From: Agapanthus africanus
Lineage: Eukaryota > Streptophyta > Magnoliopsida > Asparagales > Amaryllidaceae
NCBI GenBank assembly: GCA_030015575.1
Contig: CM057344.1
Coordinates: 188,497,044 to 188,561,043 of the forward strand
Direction of reading: 5' to 3'
DNA length: 64,000 nucleotides
The translations under genes were made by a program, and so were the position numbers. The notes under the pieces were generated by a model, which saw nothing but the letters and a program-made list of their open reading frames with translations, did not search any database and was not told the DNA's origin. This document shows, in pieces, positions 12,132-24,200 of this stretch (position 1 is its first letter; every line of letters begins with the position of its first letter).

Positions 12132-14354
12132 TGTAGGGGTTCCTAGGCACGCTAATGAAGTCTCACAAGGCATCAACCATGCCAATTTCAAATTTTATGA
12201 GTGCCGCGAAACCCTAATACGGATCGTCGACTAGAAATTTAGGCGAAAAACGAAACTAGTTAATATCTTAACTAAAGGAGAGAGGCTACAACCTTTGTAG
12301 ATCCGGTTCTCCACTTCCTTAGCTCCACGTAGGCGTCCTCTCGCTGTCCATCTCGAATCCCGAACTCAATCGTCGGCTTCATCGGAGAAATGGGCAGACT
12401 AGGTCGTCGGCTTCTTGCCGAAGATGATCTACGTCGAGGCATCACAAGTTCAAGCTCCAACTTCACCAAGTTGTGAAACTTGTGAAGAAAACACCCTATA
12501 CTACTTGGCAAGAGGTAGAGGGTGAAGAAATAGGAGGTGGGTTCACTTTAGAATTGGATTTCTCTCACTTTTGCTCAAGTTGCCATTGATGGACTTAAGC
12601 TTTTCTTGAAGAAGAAGATGATGAAGAAGAAGAAAGAATATGATAAGTGTTCTAAAATGAAAAAGAAAATGAAAACTTATCATAATCTTAACCATAGTTA
12701 AGTGTAGAGAATGAACTAGGGTTAGTTCAAATGGTTAGGGTTAAGCATGAGACAAGAATGGTGACTAAGTCAAAGCTTCATGAAGCTTCAATAAGAAACA
12801 AAGAAAGCCACCATTCTCATCTTTATCTTTTCCAAATAAATAAATAAACAAATAAATAAATAAATGAAAAAGAAAAACCCTAATCATCAACTTAACCATG
12901 GTTTAATTCTATACACTTAACCAAATGAGCAAGCATCATCAAACATGATACAAACATGTGCACAAAAGTATATCACATATACAACTTGCACATCAAGTGA
13001 GAAAATCCATTTAAAGTGAACTAATACTAGCTAATGCAAAGTAATATATCAAATATATAATTATACATTAAATCATTAAATCAACATTTGATTTAACGAT
13101 CCGGTCATATCGCATATAACCGACTAGTATCCTATGTATCGGCTTATCGAATCAATCCTTGATTCGATATCTAGGTTATATCGAATATAACCAATCGATA
13201 CATCCATCGCGAGAATGAAATACGGTATCACATACACGCATTATTCTCGGTCCTGCACATATCTCATATGCGCTCCTATTTCGTTTCGCTTGAGCCAGGA
13301 AACCTCTGTGTAGGACTCTAAAGACTCGTCAATACGCCGGCAGCAGATGATGATCATATTAAGCACCCACAGGCCGCAAGCGGTCTGCTAAACGTAACGG
13401 CCATCCGGGTATTAAGCGATCAGAAGATCGACGAGCTAGCCCGCTCACACTCCTGTGAATCCATCCAGTAACACTTACCATACAGTCCGGTCTGTTCGTT
13501 TGATATGTCGCATATCAAGTCTAGGGGTGGTAAACGTCAGACCCCAATAACCGATAAGTCATGCCGATGTGAGGCTCGTAACGGGTCGAGAAACTACTGG
13601 TAACACTTACCAGCAAATCTCTGATCAGCCCTGGCTAGGGACTTCCCTGTTACGGCCAATCGAGCACAGCACAACATCAACCCCCAATACCGGGAGAGAC
13701 GAAACCCCTCCTATCGCTCATTGCCTCCATATGACTCGGGACTGTACCCAAAGACCACCGTTTTGCACGCCCTCATGGACGTGGTAAGGTGGAGATCAAA
13801 GCACAGAGGGAATCACACAAGACTCTATGACGATCTCGGGTCTACAGACTAACCTGTACAAGTGTCACCTGAGAACTGCCATCTGACGTGAGGTATAATA
13901 CCATCTGGGAGTTCTCGGCGAGTCCGTCCAGTGTACCCAGTCTACACTGAGCACCCGTATACTATCTCTGATGTCAAACACCAATGGATATGGGATCATC
14001 CATCGCCCATCTCATGGGTCAAGAAGCGTATACGCTAGTCTACTCTGGTATATCGATGCCCCGTCTCGATACACCCACGACTAGGGACCTTGAAGGATGT
14101 ACTTATGGACTACCATGTCCCCACTAGTATGATCTGCATCATAGTCCAGGTAGTCAAGTACACATCCTAAGTGCTTTACCAACATGTAACTATAAGACAG
14201 TTTAAAGAGACAAGTGTACATGTTAAGATAAAGAGTAACCAGATAGCATACTATCATATCGAGCAAGAAAGTCATCTCTATATATGTCCAAGCATCCAAT
14301 ATAATATACATCATCTGTACAATACTGGCCTCTAGGGCATACACATAACTAACA
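12132..14354 (-). repeat. 5' LTR of copia A
   Basis: This LTR of 2.2 kb starts TGTTAGTTATGTG and ends CCCCTACA on the minus strand. The half near 14354 holds the core shared with F, B and C. The half near 12132 is shared with LTR H at the right edge of the window: both carry GGCATCAACCAT and the AACCTCTGTGTAGGACTC string. So A and H are of one subfamily. An ATAA-type microsatellite (about 12834-12867) and a GAAGAA-rich tract (about 12610-12640) lie inside. Confidence 0.85.
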
Positions 14355-14758
14355 GTGCCATCGAAGCCGCTACTGATCCGTTTGGTCAACCTGCAAGAAC
14401 TGTGGCACAACGGGGGTGGGTTGCTAACTCGTGAGTAGAAAAACATCAACAAGTAGAAATCGAATAAACAACGACTCCTAGGTCAACTATATCATAAGGG
14501 TAATACTATGATATCTAGGATGACCGTATCATCATATGTGCCAACAATGTAATCAATACCTATATGTATGCGGATATAATCCATCAATATAATCAATGTA
14601 TGCATGCATGTGGATCTCGTCTAACCATATAATCAATGTCTGTATGCACGTTAATATCATAAAAGAGTGTGCATGAAAGTATGAGGCTATAAATCAACGG
14701 TGTCCCTCGCGACACATCAAAATCATGGAACCTGGGTGTCCAACATCGACACCCGAAA
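14355..14758 (-). repeat. Left LTR of gypsy E, piece between copia A and gypsy D
   Basis: This 404-bp piece aligns with 45047-45450 of the right LTR of E, for example ATCGAAGCCGCTACTGATCC and GTGTCCAACATCGACA. It is bounded on the left by the end of copia A and on the right by the target duplication CGAAA of gypsy D. The first roughly 610 bp of this LTR lie beyond copia A, outside the window. Confidence 0.85.
14754..14758. repeat. Left target-site duplication of gypsy D (CGAAA)
   Basis: CGAAA precedes the left end of D and is repeated at 37626-37630 after its right end. The uninterrupted copy of this site in the right LTR of E is CGAAA at 45446-45450. Confidence 0.9.
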
Positions 14759-16549
14759 TGTCACGACCTAAAGTTCGGCCCGTAACCGACACTTAACCAC
14801 GTAACGTCTACAGGCGTAACGCGACTAAGTAAGCTGAAACCCAGAAATCAAAACCATTAAAGGAATGAGTGTTAAAATATTTAGAAAACCTTAAGTAATT
14901 TAGTAAAATTCTTTAAAGTTCAAGTTATTGTCTTAAAAATTTTGGCAGCATTTCCTTTGTAAAAACTAGCCCCGAAATCGGGTACAAAACATTATATGAG
15001 TAAAATGATGTACAATAAGAATAAAGCATCCTAAACGGGAGCAATCATGCCCAACGGCGGAAATAATCACCACGATAATAATATATGACGCCGTAGCGAA
15101 GAATGAGCAAAAATAAGTGAAGACAACATGAAATATAAAACTGCATAAATAAAGTCGGCTCACAACGAGCTCGACACCAGAGTACAAATAATATACATCG
15201 TCCTCACAACTGGTCTCTAAGTCAATACATAAGTAGTAGATGGAGAGTACTAGATACAATGGTGTATACAACTGGAAAAATAAGCAGATACCGCACAAAA
15301 ACCCACCTATCAGCAAAAGGGCTCACGCGCCAACTGCAGTGGTATCTGTATCAAAAGATGCAAGAAAGCAGTCTGTCGCGACTACTCTGAGGGGAAACCT
15401 GCAAACACTGTGGCATAACGGGGGTGAGTTGCCAACTTATGAATGATAGATAACATATAAAGGTAATCGCGAGTATGCACGTGCTGCGATACTCTAACCT
15501 ATGCCAACAGATAACATCTATATGATGAACTAGATGAGCAATAATCATGCAACAAGTGCGATCTAATAACATCTCTATATGATGAGCAGGGTATGCAATA
15601 GTCGTGCATAGCATGTGCAATCTAATAACATCTATATAAGATGAGCAGGGTATGCAATAATCATGCATAGCAAGTGTACTCTATCAGGTACTATAGATAC
15701 AGGATGAGATGTATAACACTGAATGCTGAGCATGGGAATAAATAATATCTACACGGAATGTCAACGTGGAAAAATAACCGGTGTCCATCAATACACCCAA
15801 ATCCCAGTAAAACTCAAGTGCCGTCACCCTCATCGGCCCTCAAATCCTGTAAATCTCATAGAATCGTGAGTGCCCAACATCGGCACTCGAAATATCATAA
15901 AATAATCATGTCTAGTATCGACACGCAAATCCTCAAATATCGGGCTCCGTCGGTTCGGATCGGCCCACGGCTCCGTCTGCGGAATCGGCCCTCGGCCCCC
16001 GGCAGTACGTGTCGTCCCGTATCCATCTCTCAGCTCTGGTCAGTATCCTCCGGATAACCGCCAGGTCTAACCAATCACCGGTAGGTAGTACTCCCTCCAC
16101 CGGGCTCAACGTCTAACAATACGAGTCTTCTTGTCCCGGGATACCATACTGGGTCCACCATGTACCCGCAATCGGTGCCTACCACTCCTTGAATCGGGTA
16201 TACTCATACAAGCTCTCTGGAACCAAGTAAACTCATGGTGGACGCACTGAAATATCATATCAAGAGAAACCGGGTTTTTAAAACAGTGCGTATTTTCTTA
16301 AAATAATACCACGGTTCTCAAATCCAGAAAATCCCATAAATCCAAACTCAATACGTAAATCCATGCAATGTGTCGTATGACACTAAGTGTAAAAAGGGAA
16401 AAACGCTCTTTTAAAGGAATCCAGTATTGAAAATATCTCATGCGGTCCCTATTTTCTTGAAATCGAATCAATATCATCCATGTATGTAACATATGTATGT
16501 ATGTAGGTTTGGATGTGCAAATGGATATATACGCGAATATGAGTGTAGT

Positions 16550-16870
16550 ACTACTATGAATATACAGTGTGCATGTGCGCAAGTAGGGATATCAATATAT
16601 ATGTGCACTGGTATGGATATACAGTATGCATGTGCGCAAGTATGTGCACTGGTATGGATATACAGTGTGCATGTGCGCCAATATGAAGATATCAATATAT
16701 GTGTGTACTGGTATGGATATACAGTGTGCATGTGCGCAAGTTTGAAGATATCGATATATGTGTGCACTGGTATGGATATACAGTGTGCATGTGCGCAAGT
16801 ATGAAGATATCAATATATGTGTGCACTAGTATGGATATACAGTGTGCATGTGCGCAAATAGTGATATATC
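16550..16870. repeat. 59-bp minisatellite in the 3' LTR of gypsy D
   Basis: About five to six tandem units of 59 bp share GGTATGGATATACAGT, CATGTGCGCAAG and GATATCAATATATG. One unit is shortened. The sister LTR (about 35660-36050) has about seven units, which accounts for part of the length difference between the LTRs. Open frames on both strands here are products of the repeat. Confidence 0.85.
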
Positions 16871-16914
16871 AATGAAGGTATGCACTAATATGAATGTACA
16901 TAAACATCTACGAC

Positions 16915-16919
16915 TAAAC
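16915..16919. repeat. Left target-site duplication of copia B (TAAAC)
   Basis: TAAAC precedes the 5' LTR of B and is repeated at 27351-27355 after its 3' LTR. The empty site in the other LTR of D reads TAAGC at 36101-36105 with matching flanks on both sides. Confidence 0.95.
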
Positions 16920-19099
16920 TGTTAGTGTATATGCCCTAGAGGCCATTACTGTATCATACTGGTTTGTATATTACTTAATGGATGCTTGGGATATTCACCT
17001 TGTATATACAATCTTGCTCAAAATAGTAGTATGCTACTAGGTTTGTTTCTACTTCAATGTGTACATGTGTTTATTTTTGTATATCGCCTATACACATTAG
17101 TAGAGCTCTTAGGATCTTTGCTTGATTACCAGCGATGTGATGGCCGTCACACTAGTGGGGCTGGGTAATCCATAAGCACATCCTTATGCAGGTCCCTGGT
17201 CGCAGGACTATCGAGACAGGGCATCGATACTCCGGAGTAGACCAGCGCATGCGCTTCTCATCCCAGTGTGGGAGACGGTCTGTCCCACAGCCGTCAGTAC
17301 GTCGTACTTGAGATAGTATGCGGGTGCTCGTTAGGTTACGGGTACACTGGACAGGACTCGTCGGGAATTGACTAGTTGGTATTATACCTATCGTTAGTTA
17401 TCAGTTCCCAGGTGATATGAGTACAGCTTAGTCCGCTGACTTGACACTGTCACTCCGCCTCGAGTGTGTTCCCACTGTACTTTGATCACTACCCTACCAC
17501 GGCTCAAAGGAGTCATGCAAACAGGTAGTGGTTGGGTGCAGTCCCGAAGCACTTGGAGGCAGTGACGGTTAGACAGGATTCGTCTCTCCCGGTATTGGGG
17601 GTTGACATCGCGCTGTGTCTAGGAGAGCCATTACACGAGTAGTCCCTGGCCAGGGTAAACGAGATATACTGGTAGGTTTCCAGTGTTATCTCAGGGTGTT
17701 TTGGGCTTCGCTCCGGCACGACTTGTACCGCTATTGGGGGACTGACGTATACCACCCCCTAGGCCCGCCATGCGATGTATCAGACGAACAGACCGGACTG
17801 TACAGAGAATGTCACACTCAGGCTCAGTAGGAGTTCAGATGGGTTTCGCCTCGTCCGTCTTCTTGTCGGCATTACCTGGGGACCGTTACGTACAGCTAGT
17901 GCCGCTTGCGGTCTGTGGTTAAACCCACTACCAGCGTAGTGTCGAGTCTTTAGAGTCCCACACAGAAAGCTTTTCGCCTTTAGGCAAAAGAGTAGAGGTC
18001 GCATGGTATTGCGACAGGTCGCATGGTTTTGCGACAGGGTTCGGTCACATTCGTGCACTTGTGCACGTACAGTGTCCGGACAGTTTACACTAGCGGGCTT
18101 TGGTTTAAGCCAGATCCTAGTGTACCTTATGGGATTGGATTTATCCAGTTTGCATTCGTATTCCTCGGAACGCGGATGCGGGTGTGTATGCACAGTTGAC
18201 AGGGAGGCAGATGCAGCGGATTCTCATTAGGGTTGTTGACAGTTGACCGTTGACTATTTGACTTTATGCTCAACCCTAATGAGAATATGATATGTGATTA
18301 ACTATTATATTAATTAAGTATTATGGTGATATGGTTGTTGACTTGTTGACTTTTGTTGACTTGTTGACTTTGTTGACTTGTTGACTTTTGTTGACTTGTT
18401 GACCGGTTGACTAGGCTTGACTAGTTGACCATCATGATAACCATAGCCATCATTTCATGGCAAAGACTTTTGTTTACTTGCTCATTTGTGTAAAATGAGT
18501 GCATGAAATGATATGGTTGTGGTTGCTTCAAACCATCACATAAGACCTTTTTTGATATGATGAGTTATGATCACTTTGGATTATGAGAGGGTGAAAGACA
18601 AAAGAGAGCCTCATTCTTTCTTGCTCATTCTCTCTCTTGTTCTTGAGCTCTCCTTTTGCTCTCACCCTCAACCTCTTGCTCCCTCTCTTGATCTATGGTT
18701 CTCTTGTCTCATGAGTTGAGAATCAAGAACCATAGATAAAATCCCATTCTATTTCTTCTCTACTCATTCTAGTTCACTAGGTTTAGCAAACCAAGTGAAC
18801 TAGTTTCTTCAAAGAACGAAGAAGGAGCTAAAGGTTGGAGCTTTCAGGTGGATCTATCTTCGGCGTACGGAGACGACGAGAAGAAGCCATCGGACCACCA
18901 TCGGAGCTTTGAAGACGAAGGAGTTCAAGACAAGCAAGGTATAACCCCCTAACCGAGTAGCTAAAACTCATAGTTAGGATGTTAGATAGATGTTTAACCA
19001 AGATCCGGGTTTTAGGTCCATGTTACCATCTTTAAGAAAATCGTTTTTTACCAAATTCCGCATTCCCGAAAGTACCGGGAGAGGTAGCATAGACTTACA
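16920..19099 (+). repeat. 5' LTR of copia B
   Basis: TGTTAGTGTATATGCCC ... GGACTTACA-type ends with TG...CA, 2180 bp. The first kilobase is the core shared with A, C, F and H. The second half is shared only with C. It contains the TTGAC array (18196-18430), then a pyrimidine-rich tract (about 18610-18720) that could be the transcribed R/U5 side. I see no convincing TATA box. Confidence 0.95.
18196..18430 (+). promoter_or_regulatory. TTGAC (W-box core) array with 16-bp inverted repeat
   Basis: Sixteen TTGAC pentamers lie on the plus strand in 235 bp, most followed by T or C, which is the W-box (TTGACY) bound by WRKY factors. Four of the first group sit inside a perfect 16-bp inverted repeat, ATTCTCATTAGGGTTG (18220-18235) against its complement (18271-18286). 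The same array recurs in the 3' LTR (about 26447-26681) and, on the other strand, in both LTRs of copia C. A role in stress-induced transcription is inferred from family knowledge. Confidence 0.6.
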
Positions 19100-19100
19100 G

Positions 19101-19113
19101 TGGTATCAGAGCC
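19101..19113 (+). other. Primer-binding site of copia B
   Basis: TGGTATCAGAGCC lies one base after the 5' LTR. It is the plant initiator tRNA-Met complement. Confidence 0.95.
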
Positions 19114-21205
19114 TAGTTAAACTCTATCTAACATGTTAGCAAGTAACTAGAAGATCGATCAAAGAAAAAGTCCCGAAAACAAAACCCCATATTTTCAACT
19201 TTCTGTCGATTTCAAAAGTACTGGAAAAACTTTTTGGAACACACCTAAAATCGACTCAGGCTTTTTTAAAGAATCTGCAAAATTTTGGGCCCCTGACTCG
19301 ATCAAAGCGCCGCGTTTCCGCGGCGGGAGCACGCTCCCGCCGCGGAAACGCGGCCGAGTTGACTCGGTCAGGAGTTTTATTTTTTGCAGTTTACTCTTAG
19401 GGGTATTTTGGGATTTTTGGTATATATATTTTCTGCCCAGATTTTCCAGAACGAAAATTTTATTTTGGGGTCCCGAAAATCCGTATTTTTGATCGAACTT
19501 CTAAAAGACTTAAGCTAACGGGTTTTCTGTAATGTGATATTTGTATTGAACGTCTACTAATCGCTATATGTCGATTAGTGGGGGTTATACAAATCTGTGA
19601 TCTGTAATGTGCTGGAATGTGTATATGAATATGTTGGATTGTCGCGGGTGAATAGCCGGGGGTTGTGAGACGAGAGTTTTCTTATCTTTCAATTCATGTA
19701 AATTTGTAAATTGATGTAATAATTATTTGTATGGCCGCACAACCGGGTCGGGGTTGTAGCTGTCATTGTATAATTTCTTTTTACTGTTTTTGCTCCTAGG
19801 ATAGACCCATGGAGGGGGTGCACAAACTACCGGGTATGCCGAAGTGTCGAGTGGCCTACTCATAGGAGATGAGGGAGGTTACTACGCTTCGGGTACTTGG
19901 CGGGTAGTTTGCCGCACCCGTAGGGGTCTTGGGTGGGGTATTTGGCTATTCACCGCGACCGTGTAATTTGTTTTTCGTTACAGGCTCGTGCGAATTACAG
20001 ATTCCTAGTATATCCAATGTATTCATCTGTGATCTGAAATGTTTTATCATTGCAGTATATCTATATATGATATTATTTAGGCGTTGCTTATGTTTTACAG
20101 ACGCGCTAGCCCAGCCCCCGCTCTGTCGTTAGTTAAGTAACCTAACGGGTAATGACGGGGCCCCGTGGCGAATGCGAATGGCATAAGCGTACGTCATATT
20201 TTGGTTGTTTTCTGCAATGGTAGGATTAAATGATGGGACGCATTAAAAGAACTAATGCAAGAATATCACGCATTAAAAGAACTAATGCAAGATAATAAAC
20301 CAAGTTAAAGTCGTTGGAACACTTTCGAAAAACCACTCGGTTCTTTTCAAAACCAACTTTTAAATGCGGAGCTTGAGCCACTCCTTTTAAAAGCTATCTC
20401 GTTCCATCGACCAAATCAAGTTCACTACGTTCACGGTTTTGCCAAAACCATTCGTAGCCCTCCGTCGTTTCGTATGAATATTCAATAGTATTCAAGCTGT
20501 GTTTGTTGACCTTCGTCAAGGCATAGTGATTGGTAGCTATTGGGTATTCATATGTAGCATAGATAGATGCGTTGGTTTGGGACATTCGCATTACCTTGTT
20601 GACCTTCGTCAAGGGTATATACGGGTGGATTCAAATTAACCTGGATAATGACGGGCAGAACTTGACATGTGACTTATGATTTGTTGACCTTCGTCAAGGT
20701 CATAAGAGCATGGGGCAAAAATCCACATCGGGAGTTTCATAAGTACTGAAACTTGCTAGATTTGCATACCATTTGGAGTGTGATGATTCTGGTAGGATTC
20801 CTTCAGTTTCATCACGCAATGATATTTGGATCCCGATCCTACTGTGAGTATATGCTACTCCTCGGGAAATTTCTCACTAAACGATCAATGCTATAAACCT
20901 AGTAGGTGCCTAGAAAGGTGTTAGCGGGGCTACGCCCCCAGGGAAAAGAGGTTCTCTAATTAAGGAACTTCGCGAAAGCGTTGGAAAACCTCCCTCAAAG
21001 TACCGACACCGGCCTGGCTGAACGGTTAAGCAAGTATTGTACGGTGGGATTGATCCCGGCTAATTCTTCCTTTATGGTTTGAGGAGGAATTCGAGAAACA
21101 GTGGGAGCCATCCTGTTTAGACAAACTAAAAACCACTCTAAACTTGCAAGAGCATCATGCTGAGTGTTTCTTCTTCTCTCTCCTAATTGCAGCGACCAAA
21201 TCGAC
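19114..21205 (+). other. Untranslated leader of copia B
   Basis: This 2.1-kb leader lies between the primer-binding site and the gag start. The palindromic block is at 20128-20146. Three hairpins lie at 20497-20526, 20592-20617 and 20673-20706, all with the identical inner stem-loop TTGAC-CTTC-GTCAA. Their outer stems are CTGTG/CATAG (one G-U pair), TACC/GGTA and CTTATGA/TCATAAG. A duplicated ACGCATTAAAAGAACTAATG string near 20239-20290 precedes them. No gene is seen. The position suggests RNA packaging, dimerisation or translation control. Confidence 0.7.
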
Positions 21206-24200
21206 ATGACTGGACTTAAGTTACTCCTAGATAAAAACAAACTGACAGGGCCAAACTACAAAGATTGGCTCAGGAATGTCAAGATAGCAATCACTTACGA
21301 CAAGCTGGGGTATCTTCTTACCACCAAAGCTCCCCCTGTCCCTGGTCCAACTTCCAGCGTCGCTGATAAGGAAATCCGTAAGACTTGGGAGATTGATAGC
21401 GCGAAGGCCAAATGCCTCCTGCTTGCCTCGATGGACAACGAACATCAGAGGAGGCATGAGAATATGGACATGGAATCCATATTGCTTCATACAAAATAAC
21501 TGTATGGAGAGCAATCTCGTATCGCAAGATACGAAGCGTCGAAAAAGTTATTTTCGACAAGAATGGCCGTCGGATCATCAGTAGCCGAGCACGTGCTAAA
21601 GATGATCGGCTACATTGAGGAGCTCGCTGACCTAGGGATCACATTGGAGAGTGAGCTATATACGGATATAGTTCTCCAGTCCCTTCCTTCCACTTACGCC
21701 CAGTTTATACTGAACTTCAACTTACAAGAAAAAGAGGTTGAACTTCCAGAGCTCCTCAACATGCTGAGGAGCGCAGAGGGCACCCTACAGAAAGGTAGGA
21801 AAACATCCACTTTGTTTGTAGGAGGATCATCTTCTTCTAGGTCCAAGGCGAAAGCCAAGGGAAAGAAGAAGAAGGCCCCCGCCAAACCAAGGGGCGGTGT
21901 TAGTAAAGTGGATACGAAGGGAAAAGGTAAAGCAACAAAGATAGCGGGGAAGCTTGTGGATAAGGAAGAATGCTTCTATTGTCATAAGAAAGGACACTGG
22001 AAGAATGATTGCAGGGCTTGGAAGGCCAGAACACAGGAATTGAAGCAGGTTGCAGCTTCAGCTTCAGGTGTGTATGTTATTGAAAACTGTCTTTCAATAA
22101 ACTCTACTTCCTGGGTATTGGATACCGGATCAGGATCTCATATCTGTAATTCTTTGCAGGCGTTGAGAAACCGTAGGGTTTTGAAGGCAGGTGACATGAC
22201 CCTCAGAGTTGCGAACGGAGCTAGCATGGATGCTAAAGCCGTGGGGGACTATCACCTGGGAATGTCAGATGGACATGTTTTGGTTTTGCGTAATTGCTTT
22301 TTTGTACCCAACGCAACTTGTAATATCATTTCTGTATCTTTAGTTTCTAAAGAAGGTTATGAATTTGCGTTTGTAAGTAATGTTGTAAACATTCACCTTA
22401 ATCAAGTTTTGATTGGGTCAGGTACATTGAGTAATGGTATATACGTGTTAAACCAACCACAGATTTTCAACGTCCAGAACACACACAAAAGAAAGTCTCC
22501 GGAAATGAATCAGACTTTCTTATGGCATTGTAGATTGGGTCACATCAATGAGAGAAGGTTGACTAAGTTACATACAGAAGGATATTTGAATACGTTCGAT
22601 TATCAATCGTATGCCACTTGTCAATCTTGTCTCAAAGGAAAGATGACAAAGACTCCGTTTACTGGACAAGGAGTAAGAGCGAGCGAGCTCTTGGGACTCA
22701 TACACAGTGACGTGTGCGGTCCAATGTCTACACATGCCCGAAGCGGACATTCTTACTTCATTACTTTTACGGATGACTTCTTAAGGTATGGCTATGTCTT
22801 CTTAATGAAACATAAGTCCGAGGCCTTTGGAAAATTCCAGGAGTATAAGAATGAAGTAGAGAAACAGACCGGCAAAAGTATTAAGATTCTAAGATCGGAT
22901 CGAGGTGGAGAATACTTAAGTGCCGAATTCCTGAATTACTTAAAAGAGAATGGTATTCTCTCTCAGCTTACTCCTCCATACACTCCGCAACATAACGGTG
23001 TATCGGAGAGACGGAACCGAACCCTATTGGATATGGTTCGGTCCATGATGAGTAACGCTGAGTTACCGCGATCATTCTGGGGATATGCACTAGAAGCAGC
23101 TGCATATCTCTTGAACAAGGCTCCCACCAAGACTGTTCCTACCACCCCATATGAGATGTGGACTGGGAAGAAACCCTGTCTTAAGTATCTTAAAGTATGG
23201 GGATGTCCAGCTTTTGTAAAAAAGCAGCATGCGGAAAAGCTTGAGGCACGTTCAGTACAGTGTAAGTTTGTGGGATACCCAAGGAACTCCAGGGGGTATC
23301 TTTTCTATTCCGCTGAGGAACAAAAGGTTTTTGTTTCTCAGCATGCCCGCTTCTTGGAAACTGAGTTTTTGGAAACCCAGATAAGTGGGAACACAATAGA
23401 ACTGGAAGAAGTTCCAGAACCACAGACTGTTACTGAAAGCTTAGTGGAACCAGAGGGTTCAACAGAACAGGACATTCCTGCGCCGCTCCGCAGGAGTAGT
23501 AGGAAGTCTCATCCGCCCGAGAGATACTATGGTTTTCTCATAGACGGGGATAGAGAGGATTGCATCATAGAATATGATGAGCCTACTAGCTTCCAGCAGG
23601 CCGTTCAGAGCGTTGACTCAGTGAAATGGCTGGATGCAATGCGGACCGAAATGGAGTCCATGTACACCAACAAGGTATGGACGTTGGACATTGCTCCAGA
23701 CGGGGTAAAACCCGTAGGATGCAAGTGGATCTTCAAAAGGAAGATTGGTGTAGATGGACAGGTTGAGACCTATAATGCTAGGCTGGTAGCAAAGGGTTTT
23801 CGTCAAAGACCTGGCTTGGACTATGACGAAACCTTTTCTCCAGTAGCCATGCTGAAATCCATTCGGATCCTTCTTGCCATTGCTGCCTTCCACGATTATG
23901 AGATCTGGCAAATGGACGTAAAGACAGCTTTTCTAAATGGAAATTTAGAGGAGTGTGTCTATATGGACCAACCAGAGGGTTTCATTCAGAGTGGGAGCAG
24001 CGGAAATGTGTGCAAGTTGCTTAAGTCCATCTATGGACTAAAGCAGGCATCGCGGAGTTGGAACATCTGCTTTGATGAGACGGTCAAAGAATTTGGCTTT
24101 ATCAAAAATCCAGATGAACCATGCATCTATAGTAGATTTGTAGCGAGAACTGTAGTATTCCTCGTTTTATACGTGGATGGCATTCTCTTAATAGGAAATG

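Larger units (their letters stand above)
6234..14354 (-). mobile_element. Copia element A (Angela/BARE-1-like), right part, nested in the LTR of gypsy E
   Basis: This Ty1/copia element lies on the minus strand. Visible parts, right to left, are the 5' LTR (12132-14354), primer-binding site, a leader of about 2.8 kb, and pol. The last part of pol and the 3' LTR must lie left of the window, beyond the inserted copia F. Its right end joins sequence of gypsy E at 14355, where GTGCC (14355-14359) corresponds to GTGCT in the uninterrupted sister LTR at 45047-45051. It is broken, with several breaks. Gag is not recognisable, while pol is well preserved. Its age cannot be measured without the second LTR. 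Confidence 0.85.

Noticed and set aside
4020-14354. A and F as one tandem LTR-interior-LTR array sharing the middle LTR
   Set aside because: The LTR at 4020-6233 differs from the LTR at 12132-14354 in its variable half, and A's pol stops in mid-domain exactly at 6234, where alignment with B would continue. An insertion of F into A fits better.
16474-16813. Histidine- and tyrosine-rich repetitive open frames, or a CRISPR-like array
   Set aside because: The 59-bp units are contiguous with no unique spacers, and the window is plant nuclear DNA. It is a minisatellite.
17780-18193. Repeated open frames of 119-137 residues in copia LTRs (also at 26031, 47471 and 55701)
   Set aside because: They lie inside LTRs, are on the strand opposite to the element, and have no recognisable domain. 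Their repetition comes from LTR copying.
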